Shown: positions 1-11,867 of the stretch, piece after piece
Numbering within the stretch: position 1 is the first letter of the stretch
How the letters are laid out: the number at the start of each line of letters is the position of its first letter
NCBI GenBank assembly: GCA_933228895.1
Contig: OW121858.1
Location: 32,945,859-33,009,858 of the forward strand
Source of the DNA: Platycnemis pennipes
Lineage: Eukaryota > Arthropoda > Insecta > Odonata > Platycnemididae
DNA length: 64,000 nt
Reading direction: 5' to 3'
The notes under the pieces: model-generated
Told to the model about the DNA's origin: nothing
Databases searched by the model: none
What the model saw: only the letters and a program-made list of their open reading frames with translations
Made by a program: the position numbers and the translations under genes

Positions 1-519
1 AGTTGTTCTGTGAGACTGTCAACTGATTTTCATTGTTTACAGGCACAGGAGCAAGGAATTCACATTAATTTAATGAATGTGTTTTTGCCTTCTTCTTCCA
101 ATAATATGCTCCAAGCAAACCATGCCTGCAGATTCGAATTATTCTAAATCAAAGGCGAGAAAGCAGTGATTTCGGGCGACTTTACACTTTTTCACCCTGC
201 GACATTGTGCTAAACTGAACTGGCTTCCCTGGACCCCTTTGGTAAACCCTTATAATTCCATCTCGTCCACCCCGACAACTCGTTTGGCCAGGACGAAGCA
301 AGATAGAATAAAAATGTTGTTACGTGACTCTCTGTAAAGAAGAAAGAAAATCGACAATGTGCCCGATTGTCTCGCGTGACGGGACAAGGAAATGTTGAGT
401 GGAGAAGAGGATGGACCAAAATTCTCTTGGCACAAATGTCAACCCATGCAAAATAAAACAAGCAAAATTACTTGTTTCCTAAAAGAGGTATTCCCCATTG
501 GACGTCACTGCTTGGGGAT

Positions 520-598
520 CCTTTTGAGCCCCTACCATAAACCTTCCAAATTCATTTGGAAGCAATTGCAGATCGTATTAAATAAAAATTATTTCGTA
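520..598 (+). repeat. Dispersed repeat, copy 1
   Basis: About 79 bp that recurs at 1824-1902 in the same orientation. Both copies share the palindrome-like core CTTCCAAATTCATTTGGAAG, then GCAGATC and an AATAAA-containing tail ending near TTCGTA. The AATAAA near the end suggests the 3' end of an old retroelement or SINE, but the family is not recognised. Confidence 0.6.
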
Positions 599-1823
599 CA
601 GGGTTACGTATGTTTCATCAGTTAGTGTCCCTCATTTCTCACAATTGTGTGTTGAATACTATTTTATAAATATAACATTTATAATAGCCACCGAGCAATT
701 ACCAAATGGATGTGTTGTTTAGGAGAAGTAATAAAAATTAAAATTCATCCACGAACACGGCTATTTTTCACATTGCTGAATAAAAAATATTGAACACGTT
801 TACCACGCAGAATATCTCATTTGAAGAAGCTATCTCCTCCCCTGGTTAGGTCACGTCTCTTATGCATTTACCACAATTATTGATGGGTGGACTATTTGTA
901 CGTCGTGATTGGGTGGAATACTATAAGGGCTACCGTTACGTTATCTCAATCAGGTCCAACCTAATTACTTTCCATCCTAAGTATAAGATCGCTCGCCTTT
1001 TAAAACTTGGAAAATATATTTTCATCTTCGATCTATTACGCTAATAACAATGAAGTCATGATAATTACCTAAAATCAAAAGATAAATAAGTACTCATTAT
1101 TTAATGCACGTAGAGTTCATTTGGTAGACTCGTATTCGCACACAGACAAGGAAAAAGTGAATGACGTATTGCACATGCGACGACCCCTAACAGACTACTA
1201 ATCAACTAAAAATTAAAATAGGTTTTGTTTGTACGTCAATGCATGAAGTCAGAAACTTGGATTCTTACATCCAATTTCAAAGGAAATCCCCAAGATTTAA
1301 GACAAGGCAATACTGTACACTGAAGATGAAGAATGATTCTCATTTCTTAACTCCCTCACGACATACCTCTTTGAGAAACTTTTGAAAAGGCACTACTACT
1401 CCAGGAACTGCGAACAATATATACCTATCGCTTTTTTACCGCAGGAAGAGGAATTTACAGCAGATAACCGACAGCGTGCGTTTACTAATCATTCAGTGAT
1501 CTTCCTCGTCGACTTATATTACGTGATATTCTAACAAATCTGAACAATACTTAAATTTCTGACTTGGTAATCCCATTGATACTTATGCAGGTAAACGTAG
1601 TATACGAAATCGCACACACAACATTCAGAGATAAGAAAACTGACATGTTACTTACGTGCTCTGAAATATTTGTGTGAATGATAAATCGATCTCCTAGAGT
1701 TTTCAGCAAGGCGGATATCCCATGTAAACCGCTCAAACTGCAATTACATGCTTCAATAAACAATTGTCCAAAGAATGAAGAAGAATTTATCGAAGTAGTC
1801 ACTATAATTCACTACTTTCGGAA

Positions 1824-1902
1824 CCTTTCGAGCCCTTGCCCAAATCCTTCCAAATTCATTTGGAAGCAAATGCAGATCATATTAAATAAAAATGACTTCG
1901 TA
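1824..1902 (+). repeat. Dispersed repeat, copy 2
   Basis: Second copy of the repeat at 520-598, about 85% identical by eye, with the same palindromic core and an AATAAA motif. Family unknown. Confidence 0.6.
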
Positions 1903-3515
1903 TGATGAATTACAATTACCTGGTTACAAATGCCCATAAAAAAGTAAATTTTTTAAGTAACTAGTAACATTTTTATACAGTTAAATGCTTATGAATATAG
2001 CAGGGAATAATTTTCTACGAATATTTAATAAGAAAAAATAGAGTTAGTCCAGTTGATAAAAGTAAGAATACGATACTTCACACATATTCACACAACTTTA
2101 CCATTATGTAATTGGGTTTTATTTTAACATTTCTTACGAGATTATATAGATATATGAGTTAGCCTTACACATTAAATTTCCCTCAATCTGCAGTCACAAC
2201 CATTTTACATTCAAAATCCTTACATTCGAAACACATGCTGTGCATTAAAATTCACTCATAATGTTTTCCCGCAAAGGGGGCAAAAGATAGTTGAATTTCA
2301 TGATATAACTATTCAGGTTGCATTACCTGGTTTATTCACCTACTAGTTAGGCAAATTGCCCGTTCTCTAGCAGGGATAAGGATACCACACTGCCTCCGTC
2401 CTTAAACGTAGCTAATGTCTGACAGAAAACAAGGCTAGATACATTGTTAGTGACAACAAAACAATGTGATAACAAGTAAAGACAAGGTTGGATAGAGAAA
2501 AAACTTTCTTATATAAGTCATTGCAATTATGGCAAAGCAATTAAAAATCCCAAAGTCAATAGTAATTTCAAGAATAGTGGATATCGCGCCAATTGTAATT
2601 TTGTGTTTGTGACATATAAGCACTGCACACTATCATGATGCGTCATAGATAGACTCAGGATCATGCAAGCGAACATCGTTTGATCTATTCTGCTATCCGA
2701 AATTGTAGAAGAATGTAGTCAGGGATGGATACTATCTGTTGGTAGAATGGACCATGCAAATACGTGAAGCCAAATGATTACCATATTTTGTTACATATTA
2801 CAAGAAGAAGAATTAGACAATGCTAAGAGCTCTCTTAGGGTTCACTTCAGGGTAAATAGAAACAGCCCGAGCTTCGATTCAAGGTCAGATGTCCCTACCC
2901 TTTACAAGTTGGCTTGGATTTTAATAACGAATTTGTGTTGGGCAAACATAATTCCAGAGCACTATTCGAGAGCACCAATTTTTTCCCACTTTTTTAAAGG
3001 TAAATAATTAAACTATAGATATTCAGCAACTATATGATGACCACTCAACTGTTGAATAAATGTTATAAATATAAAACTACTCTAATATTGGCTTTCAGTG
3101 TTAGATAGAGATCTGGACTCCTATCCCTAAAACAAGAACATAAATTTTCGATTTCATTGTTCTAACTTCACTTTTACAAACCATAAATAATTATTTCAAT
3201 TACTGTGGTTAGTAATTTTAGCATTCACAAAATATATTTTCAACATGGAATTTCAGAAAGTTACCAGTGAACTAAATTTATGTATACCTGACCCAAGTGT
3301 TCGATTACCAACAGTAGAGTAACTTTTCCTTTGCGAACCGATCTTTTTCTCATCCGATATTTCCTTCGCCTCAAGATATCGATGTTCCATCTCTTGGAAT
3401 ACGACTCTGGTTGTCAATTCTTAATTCCCGCCAACCCTTAAAATAAGTAACATTGCATTCTACGAAAGGAAATGTTGGGAAGCTATTTATACTCGATTCG
3501 CCCCGATACTCGAAG

Positions 3516-3870
3516 GTATTGAAATGTAGCGAGGAACATTCTTCTCGAATAATCTCGAACGACCTCCTTTCGATCAGACGGAAATACTCGACCACGGGAG
3601 TGATATAATATATCGCCTTCGACCTCCCGCGATATCATTTTCCTCCCGATCGGTGAACTCGTGATACGATAACAATTCGATGTGCGTTCGTCCCGCTTTT
3701 AGAATTCGAGGAATACATTCTTTTCCGTACTTCCCGTGAATCACAATATCGGACAGCGGATATAGTTATCGTATCGATGTTTATTTCGATCCAAAAACGG
3801 CTGTGATTGGTCCGAGCCTCGAGAACTTCCTCCAACCCAAAAACCTCCCGAGCCGCATAAAAAGGCGTCG
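3516..3870 (+). promoter_or_regulatory. Candidate promoter with HSE-like and TATA-like motifs
   Basis: The stretch is richer in CG dinucleotides than its AT-rich neighbours. It contains GGAACATTCT, an inverted GAA-TTC pair of the heat-shock-element type near 3535, followed by further TCGAA motifs. A TATA-like CATAAAAAGG lies at about 3857. A leader exon with a good donor follows. The motifs are seen; heat-shock control is only an inference. The most likely target is the ankyrin/coiled-coil gene whose exon begins at 7127 on the same strand. Confidence 0.35.
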
Positions 3871-3885
3871 ATTCTCCACGGAAGA

Positions 3886-4064
3886 CATCCACATTCTCCA
3901 GCGACACTCACAGAAGAAGGAGAGCTCTCGCAGCAGAGGACAACACAGAGACTTAAGACGTCAAACAGAAGAGAAGGAAGAACTGCGCACTGCACTATGA
4001 CAATAATAATACTGGATCCACAAACTCACGGACTAGGAGTCATCGTCTCTACACTAGACTAGAG
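3886..4064 (+). other. Candidate 5' UTR exon with a short upstream ORF
   Basis: Downstream of the TATA-like motif, a GC-richer purine-rich stretch runs to a splice donor (CTAGAG|GTACGC, donor at 4065). A 22-codon reading frame including its stop (ATG at 3997, TAG at 4060-4062) closes just before the donor, as an upstream ORF in a leader exon would. The next suitable acceptor on this strand with coding sequence is CCGTCCCAG at 7126, before the 540-codon ORF. Joining the two is an inference that RNA reads would settle. Confidence 0.3.
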
Positions 4065-4429
4065 GTACGCTTGAATTTAATCCTATATTGAACAGGATTG
4101 TATATAAATATTTTCTCTCTGTCCATGGCCAAAAATCCAGATAAAACATTAAATCCAAGCATGGAATTTTTAAATTTTAGACAAAAAGTGTATCATACCA
4201 CAGTGAAAATTATAGAGAATAGTTTTGAAAATATTCTGTCTTCTTAAATATTTTCAATTTTGACTATCGAATTGGACACTGGAGTACGTATTAGTGATTT
4301 AACAATACAATAATACATTCCATATAATCAAAATAAAATAAAAGAGATAAATAATACATTTAAAATACTTGAATTTATAATTTCCGGACCAAAAAATGTG
4401 ACTCGTATGATACGCAATCGTGGTTAAAT

Positions 4430-4640
4430 AATTGTAACACTATATTATGCCGTTTTGGTTAAATTGTATTAGTAGTGTACTCGGGGTTAAATCCCAGCAG
4501 TGGTACAAATGCCCTTAGTTGTCTTTTTTTGCGGGAAATGCAACAGTACAGTACTCATTCCGACGGATGGGACGTTAAGCCTTTGTCCACTTGGCGCCTT
4601 TCGTAAAAACCACCTTCTTTCCACCCTTCCTCTTTTAATT
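4430..4640 (+). repeat. tRNA-derived SINE-like repeat, plus copy
   Basis: It shares its body with the minus copy at about 4930-5205: CCGACGGATGGGACGTTAAG, then CTTGG and GGCGCC motifs, then CCACCCTTCCTC. Upstream, CGGGGTTAAATCCC at about 4479 is a degenerate box-B-like sequence. The two copies converge and so form a long inverted repeat. Confidence 0.5.
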
Positions 4641-4929
4641 CCATTCCCATTGTTGTTCCTTTCCTTGAAGTCTGAAGTGCCTTTTAATTCTGATACAGAC
4701 CTGAATACAGTTCAGCGACTTTTTAAATGTTGTAAAAAATATTTCCTCTACACGGGAATGGTACCGCGGACCTTAAAGAGTGGAGTGGAGGGAACACATA
4801 ATTGAGAGAGGTCTGTAGTTCGTATCCCTTCACTGGAAAATTTGTCATTTAAATTAATTCAATTAAATACTTGGATGATAATAGCAGGGGAGGCGACCGA
4901 CAGCTGAGGTCATTTGCGACATATTTAGG

Positions 4930-5205
4930 ATATGGGGGTGAACATTTCAGATGTTAGAGGAAGGGTGGAGAGAAACCCGGCTTCGGCATTAGCCTACTTT
5001 TTGACGATAGGCGCCAAAAGAACCAAGGCTTAACGTCCCATCCGACGGACGGAGTACTTACCCTGAAATACCCTCCACTAGGCACTCAAGTGGGGATCGG
5101 TTTGCCACTGAAAAATCTTCCAATGCCGGGAATCGAACCCGGGCCCTAAGGATGCGAGATGCCAGTATTCTTATTGACCACAACACCCCGATCCACAATT
5201 ACAGA
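4930..5205 (-). repeat. tRNA-derived SINE-like repeat, minus copy
   Basis: On the minus strand the head contains GGGTTCGATTCCC (5128-5140), a perfect match to the pol III box B consensus GGTTCGANNCC, preceded by a tRNA-like 5' part (GGGGTGTTGTGGTC). The body follows with GTCGGATGGGACGTTAAG, GGCGCC and a CCGGGTTTCTCTCC tail. This is a tRNA-headed SINE layout rather than a real tRNA gene, because the head does not close into a cloverleaf and continues into an unrelated body. Confidence 0.55.
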
Positions 5206-5861
5206 TAATGTCACTTGCATTAGGAAAGTCCTGTTTCTCAAAATACTCGTTATAGACCAACTGAAAGACAATGTAAGACTCTTCCTTCTGGCAGAACAGC
5301 ACAAGGTCTTAAAACTGTTTATTCTGATATCTTATAGTAGGACAATAAAGATTCAGCCAGCCAAGGGAACATCTCTTGAGTTCTGTCCATACTTTGAATT
5401 GCAGAGGACCGAGGATTCTCCCATCAACAGCCATTCTACCTACTGCCACTGAGGTCAGTTCCCTGTTTAAATATTTTCATGCCTTAAAAATGTACTGAAT
5501 CTATGAAAAATGCCTTCTCTTCTTTCCCTGATTAATTTCATCCGGAGTGAATTAATAACGTCTTTGTGACAGTGCTTTAATCTCCTGCTAACTATTTAAA
5601 TGATGTCAGTATTTATTTCCATCACTTCTTATTGTGAATACTTTTTGGATTGATATCCTGCCATAGCTCTTAACATGGGAACCTTTTCATTTGTAACTTC
5701 CTTCTTTAATGTTGCTCGTAATCTCACCATCTAACTTATGTAAATCTACTTTTAGTAAAAATTTACAAATAAATTAAATTACCATTCCATCATTATCACT
5801 ATCATTAAAACTGTTGCACATAATTGATATTTTACTTTGTGTATGAGTCCGTCATCAAGTT

Positions 5862-6155
5862 TTGACATTTGTTCACGGAAATCTCGCTGTTCTGGATCCA
5901 GACGCATATATATATATACTGTTACAAAACGCAAATTTAAAATTGAACAAAAAGGGAGTATGTTTAAAGAAACTGATCCTTTATGCACGGTTGCTTGCAG
6001 GTTGTAAATTTAAACTTAATGTTATTTTAGTTATTGTAAGTGTCCGTGAAAAACTTTGGACCAACTCTCAGTGAAATATCGTTGTTCTGGATCCAAACTC
6101 ATAGTTATCGTTGGAAAACGTAAATTGAAATTACACTGAAAAAAGTTGGTTCCAT
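5862..6155 (+). repeat. Imperfect direct duplication
   Basis: Two degenerate units about 195 bp apart share GTTCTGGATCCA(G/A)AC, then AAAACG(C/T)AAATT and an A-rich tail (about 5866-5960 and 6061-6155). No coding content is supported. Confidence 0.4.
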
Positions 6156-7126
6156 TTAAGAAATAGATTCAATACCTACCGGCCATTTTTATGATTTAAT
6201 TTTTTTATTTACGTCTGTGTACCGGCCAGAAAATTAACCTTTTGATGTGTTTGCCATAGTGCGTTTTTTATTTAAAATAAATCAAATTAATGGCTTACTT
6301 ATTTCAATTATGGGCCAGAAAACCTTCTGGATTAATTCAAGAAAATACATGATAACGTTTCCAACAATCCCGTCTTAGGCAAGGGAATGGACCGCAAACA
6401 AATCTATCTTTGAGGCATGTTCATCTATTTTACTCATGATATTGCAATTTTTAATCGAAGGATATGATCATTGAGAAAAAAAATCAGTATGTTTTAAACA
6501 TATAATAGAACAGACTTGATCTCACAGACGAATATAGTGCAACCTTACTAACTCCCTGCATACCATGGTAACCATTCAATAAAAGGACAAGGCCTAGTGA
6601 TTATCTTTGGGCAATTAGTCAATTTCGGACAGTAGACAAAGGCAGCACTACATATGTATAAAACATTCAAGTACTTACGTGCACAGAATATGGTATTCTT
6701 TCTCAAGCACGCATAGCATTCTCTTATTCTGCAAAGACTACACTCAACATTCCTATAGATTGTCATATATTTCAAACCAATAAAGACCGTATGAGTTACT
6801 AAATTTATTACAAGAGCTTAAATCTAGGAATTCTTTCGACTTGTTTTAAATGAAAACCAGCTTCCTTCTTTACATTATAATGGCAAATTTAGCTTGACAT
6901 TTCACACTCATAAATAGATTTTGAAATTTTTCTCTCTTGTTGCACAGAAACATTCAACAGCAAAGTACTGCTTATGTCATGCATTAATAATGAACAGCTA
7001 AAGCATCATTCGGAAAAGAAAAAACTACCAAGGATTATTTAAAATGTGAATTCTCTGTATCATAAATGCATAGTTTTCCTAAAAATGTATCACTACTTGA
7101 CTTTCTTTTTTTTTCTCCGTCCCAGA

Positions 7127-8844
7127 ACCATTGCAGTTGAGCCCTAATTCTACGAGTACACAGAGACATCAACGGAAATATATATTTCGGGAAGAGATAT
7201 TCATCTGTCACCGGAGCAGAGATGTCCAGCCAATCGCCGATCGACGTGGAAGTGGAGGAGGCGCTGTTCGACGCCGTGTACGCCGACGCCCCTCTGGCGG
7301 CCTTCGACACGCAACTCAAACAATTGGCGGACGTGGACGCGAAGAACGCCAGCCGGCGCACTCTGCTCCACGTGGCCGTGAGGCTGGGAAGACTGGAGTG
7401 GGTGCAGAGGCTGCTGGAGTTGGGGTCGGACCCCTCGGTCACGGACCGGGACGGGTGCGACGTGGTGCACGTGGCAGAACGAGAGAGCACCACGGATGCA
7501 CGGCGCGGAGACATCCTGCACCTGGTTCGGCTCGTGAGGGACAACATTAGGAGTCGCACCAAGGGAAGAGGCGGAGCAGAGGGTGGTGGTGCTGAGAGCT
7601 GCGAGGAAGACGTGCAGACGATTGTTGAAGAGGCCATGAACACAACAATGGCATCGGTTGAAGAGAAATTAACAGAGGTATTGAAGACAGAGTTGAAGAT
7701 CGGCATACTTGAAATGAACGCGAAGCAAAATGAACTTCAACTTCAGATGAATGATTTTAAGGAATCATTGCAGGTATTTAAAACTGGACAATCTGACGAA
7801 ATCTCTAACATCTTAAATCAGTTTCATTTGACGAAGGAGAGTATGGCCGACTCACGGAGGACAGATATAGCGTCGTTTGAGGAAAAGGTTGCAGGGATGT
7901 TGACGGAAAATTCCAACTGCAGTGATGTTAAAATGGCCGAAATCCAGAATGAACTTAGTCAGCAGAGGATAGCTCTTGAGGAATTAGATGCCAAATTAGC
8001 TAGAAATGGACAGGAAATATCTTCCTTTAAGGAATCTCTGGATCAGGTGAAGACGAGCCAGACAAACCATTACTCATCCATCTCTAAGTCAATAGAGTTC
8101 TTGGGGAAAGCAACGTCCTCGCTGACCAAGATAACGGAACAGATGGGTAAAGACTTGGAGGAGAAGATGAAGGAATACGGGAAACATGCTAAGGAATGTC
8201 TTAGGAGAGTGATCGCTCTATATCCTTGCAAGGCGAGAGAATATTGCGTGGAATCTCTCATGAGAAAGACAGAAATCGTTCCGTTAAAAGAAGAAAACGG
8301 AAAGAAAATGAGAAAATATTATGTGGAGGCTTACTCTGTTGATAAGAACACACAATGCATCTTGGAATACGTGAACACACACTTGGACGTGAAAATCAAA
8401 GTAGTTTTTAAATCAGAGATTGTAGACGGGGGAGTAATTACATCAAGCGTATATTACAAACTACCTAAGATGGCTTTTGATGTGACCAGTTATGAGGAAA
8501 GCTTCGTTCGCAATCTTGTCGCTAACTTAGCGTATATATCAATACATCACGCGTTCAATAACGATGGCAGACCGTATTTCAAAGGCGATGAGGAGAGTCA
8601 GAAGAAGGTCCAGGGGATGCTGGATGAAGTGGAGAGGAGAAAGAGAGTTGGTGCGGAATTCGATTTTTGGATAAGAAGAGCACTGGATGCTAAGGAGACA
8701 TGGGAGAGACAACTACTCTTAATTCGCGCCGTTCCAGCACTGATCGCACATTATGGATCCTCCGAGGCCAAGAATATTCTCAGCAATCAACTCCCTTCCC
8801 TTCTCGCATTCTACGAGAAACAAGTGCTGCCTACATTGTGCTGA
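7127..8844 (+). CDS. Ankyrin-repeat and coiled-coil protein (540 aa), CDS 7222-8844
   Basis: The only long intact host-like ORF in the first 27 kb. The CDS runs 7222-8844; the exon probably begins at 7127 after the pyrimidine-rich acceptor CTCCGTCCCAG. Residues about 40-85 carry ankyrin-type repeat sequence (TLLHVAVRLGRLEWVQRLL, then LGSDPSVTDRDG). Residues about 130-320 are rich in Glu, Lys, Gln and Ser with long-helix spacing and look like a coiled coil. Residues about 330-540 form a separate region that I do not recognise. There is no signal peptide or membrane segment, so a cytoplasmic or nuclear protein is likely. The first ~130 codons are strongly GC-rich at third positions, while the rest is AT-richer, giving a mosaic look. 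A diverged fragment of a second copy lies at 10708-10923. Function unknown. Confidence 0.85.
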
Positions 8845-9016
8845 GAATTGCATCCATTAAAATTATAATCGATGCACTACGCACCTTCTGCGAACACGAT
8901 CCTATATTTCTCTAGATCCGCCATTCAGTCACGTGTTTTGTCGGATACGAAACTCAAAACAAACCAGATTCAGTTCCAACCATTTAATATAAACTCAGGA
9001 ACAACATGTCACATAC

Positions 9017-9022
9017 AATAAA
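9017..9022 (+). terminator. AATAAA polyadenylation signal
   Basis: CATACAATAAATCTG, about 175 bp after the stop of the ankyrin/coiled-coil gene, is the first AATAAA downstream and the likely 3' end signal of that transcript. Confidence 0.4.
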
Positions 9023-10700
9023 TCTGAACTGACTTCGCCGGGGACGCTTGTTTGGTCAACAATGTGCTCGTCGTCTCCATGCACACACAAACAACAGGCG
9101 AGAAAAAACAAGACAAACGCGAAACCAAAATGCGGCTCACGACATGTTTAGAGGTCATCAAACCATTTTCTTAATCTTAAGACACACGTAATCGTATCAA
9201 CCAATTTCTATTTAATGAAATGACATATTTTATGGGCAAATGTACTGTGGGTCGGGAAGTTGAAAACTATTTTCGGATTGCTTCCACTTTTTGTGCATCG
9301 CTTCCCAGAACCAAAGGGTTTGGATTTGAATCACTAGATTTCAAAAGAGATATTTCTAGAGGGTCATAGCCAATCCAATTATCGTTTCTACTCCAAATAT
9401 CTTTTATAGCTAAATATTTTCCTAATTGCTTTACTGCTAGTTTAGTTAATCAGATTAATTTTCCATTTATTCGGGAGCCACAAGGTGTTTGAACCGGGCG
9501 TTGGGTATCCTTTTGACGAATCCGAATTCTCTCGGCAAACGTAGGCGAAAGTTGCAGATTATCAGGAGGACATCTTGCTAAATATCAATCTCCTATCTCT
9601 CTCTTCATGTGAAACAGAATTGAAGAGCTTGCTAAGAATTCATAACCAAATAACCACCGGATAACTGAATCTGTCATACCGTTTTCCAATGTGTTACAAA
9701 ACATCTAATAATTCAAACTATTTATATGTTAAAATTTGTTGAGTTACACCTCAAATGAAAAAAAAACGGCTAACAGAAAGGTTTTGTCATTGAACACACT
9801 TTATGTATTTTCCATGGCGATGGTCTGTATTATATCATTGCCAAAACGATGCAAAAATAAATTATCCACTGCAGAAGATACAATTGTTTAATTAATTGAC
9901 CTCATTCCTCTTTTTCGAGCCATAACAAGGGTATTAAGAATCCAGTAAATTCTTCTTCTGATAAACAATTACTTAGATGAAGATCTGAATTGTCTCCCTC
10001 AACCCAATGTTCCATATATTATTGAACTATGCTGATTAATGTTTTCATAAAAACCAGATAAGAGTGCCTTGATTTTTCATTTTCAAGTAAATGTTGCAGA
10101 AATTTTCATTGTGCAGAAATTGTGTCCATGACTTTGTGATAGAGACTTGCTTTGCACCGATGGGTTAGCTGCGAAATATTTTCAACAGTTACTTTTCAGC
10201 TATTTCGTCATCAAAGTAACATCTAATCAAACGGTTGGTACTTGAAAAAATGAAGCAGTTAGAGAGAAGGTACTTTCACCTATTTTCACAAGAGCTCTCG
10301 AAATCAATTAGTTTGAAATACTTCTTTAACTGATGACTTTAATCGGAGCAATAACTCATTCTATATTTCAGCAAACGCATTCGACCGACATTTAATAAGT
10401 CTTCCTCCGGGATAAGCTTAAATTAGGAGCCGACATTTCGAAGTCCGTCTCGGAATACATCCACAAGGCAAAATAAGTTTGCCTTGCCTTTGGGAAAAGA
10501 CAAAATCATACTCTCTATTCGATCAAAGTTTTACACAAGTAGCACACACTCATTTTTATTTTGGTGTTCTACTTCAAGTTCTGTCCCACAAAATTATCGT
10601 AGGTTATGTTCCTTCCTCAGACTTGATGATATCTGAATAACAGAACCGTTGGTTCCGAATCGTACTGCACTCAAAGCATGGAATACAATACGTCCACATT
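9023..10700. other. Non-coding spacer
   Basis: AT-rich, with no ORF, repeat pair or motif that I can support. It separates the intact ankyrin/coiled-coil gene from the fragment of its paralogue. Confidence 0.4.
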
Positions 10701-10707
10701 ATCGAAT

Positions 10708-10923
10708 GCACGACGAGTTGATTGACGAAGCAGAGAATAGCGGATTCCCGGAGGACAGATATTTCGTCGGTGGAGGAGAAGGCTGATGGGATGTCGAAGG
10801 AAAATTGCGACTACAGTGATGTTAAAATGGACGCCATTAAGAATCAGCTTAATCAGCAGAGGATAGCTCTTGAGGAATCAGTTGCCAAATTAGCCAGAAA
10901 TGGACAGGACATATCTTCTTTTA
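10708..10923 (+). pseudogene. Fragment of an ankyrin/coiled-coil gene paralogue
   Basis: The sequence matches the coiled-coil part of the intact gene (about 7825-8030) at roughly 80-85%, including GCAGAGGATAGCTCTTGAGG and AGAAATGGACAGGA. It remains open in the same frame for about 70 codons. Neither the ankyrin start nor the C-terminal region is present. The match ends abruptly at TCTTCTTTTA, exactly where the Harbinger terminus GGGTCCGATTC begins, so the insertion cut this copy. The rest of the gene was not found to the right. Confidence 0.8.
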
Positions 10924-11867
10924 GGGTCCGATTCATAGTCGAGACTTTAGGCTAAAGTATACTTTAGATTGACTAAAGTGACCTTTACGCACCCCATAGA
11001 TGTCACTTAACGCCCGATCTGTCTAAAGGGCACTTTAGCGTAAAGTCTCCGATGCTAGCTCCCTTTAGCTGCTAAAATAAGCTTTAGGCGATGCAAAATG
11101 GCCGCGAATATGATTGATATTTTAGAAGACGTCGAGGAGTGGGAAGAAATCGCGGAGGAGATGGAAATGCTGGCTGGAAATCAACGTAGAAGATACATAA
11201 GGGATATGGAAAATCCCATGGAATTTTATCGGGAGGATGACTTCAAGCGAAGGTATAGGTTTTCGAAAAATGTGGTAAACGAGCTGCTAGGGATGTTTGT
11301 GGAAGAACTGCGTTCAGACGACAGAAGAGGTTTGCCTATACCTCCAGTATTGCAGCTGCTGACTGCTCTCCGATATTACGCCACAGGTAAGAATATTTCT
11401 GTATGAACCGTTAATAATTTTCTAGTTTGCATTAGTTCCCATCATTGTGTCCAGTCAACTTCCCGTGTCACAACATGAAAAACATCTCACTTTAAATGCG
11501 TTTTACCTCTACGTTATTTTAATAATAAAAGTTAATTATGTGCTTATTAGTTATCAAATTGTTCTTCGATCGAATTAGTAATCAAAGGTTCTTCGACATC
11601 TTTCACATAGGAACTTGTAATATCAATCTATTGCATTTCACCGTCACAAGCACTGAGATTTTCTGTTATGATGAAATCACTTTCCCTTGTTGTGACAATA
11701 GGGATAGTGGGTGGCAAATGTAATCTGTGGAATAATGCCACTATGTATACCAAATGCATGAACTTCGTGGAACAGATGTAAAGCAAACAAGCCATGTCGA
11801 TATTGCGATAATTCCCGTCTTAATAACGAGTGGTGATATGCCTGCTCTTTTCCAGGAAATTTTCAAT

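Larger units (their letters stand above)
1..3370. other. Non-coding, AT-rich flank
   Basis: I see no supported gene here. Open frames are short (at most about 83 codons), lack recognisable motifs and occur on both strands. The only structure I can point to is a dispersed repeat present twice (520-598 and 1824-1902), listed separately. Confidence 0.5.

Noticed and set aside
5128..5205. tRNA gene on the minus strand
   Set aside because: Box B is perfect, but the 5' half does not fold as a cloverleaf and the sequence runs on into a repeat body. A SINE head fits better.
7131..7550. 139-codon plus-strand ORF overlapping the ankyrin gene start
   Set aside because: Frame-shifted shadow of the GC-rich ankyrin part, rich in Arg/Gly.
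7035..7706. 223-codon minus-strand ORF opposite the ankyrin gene
   Set aside because: It is the antisense of GC-rich coding sequence, with low-complexity Ser/Thr content and no motif. The plus-strand ORF is longer and has a recognisable domain.
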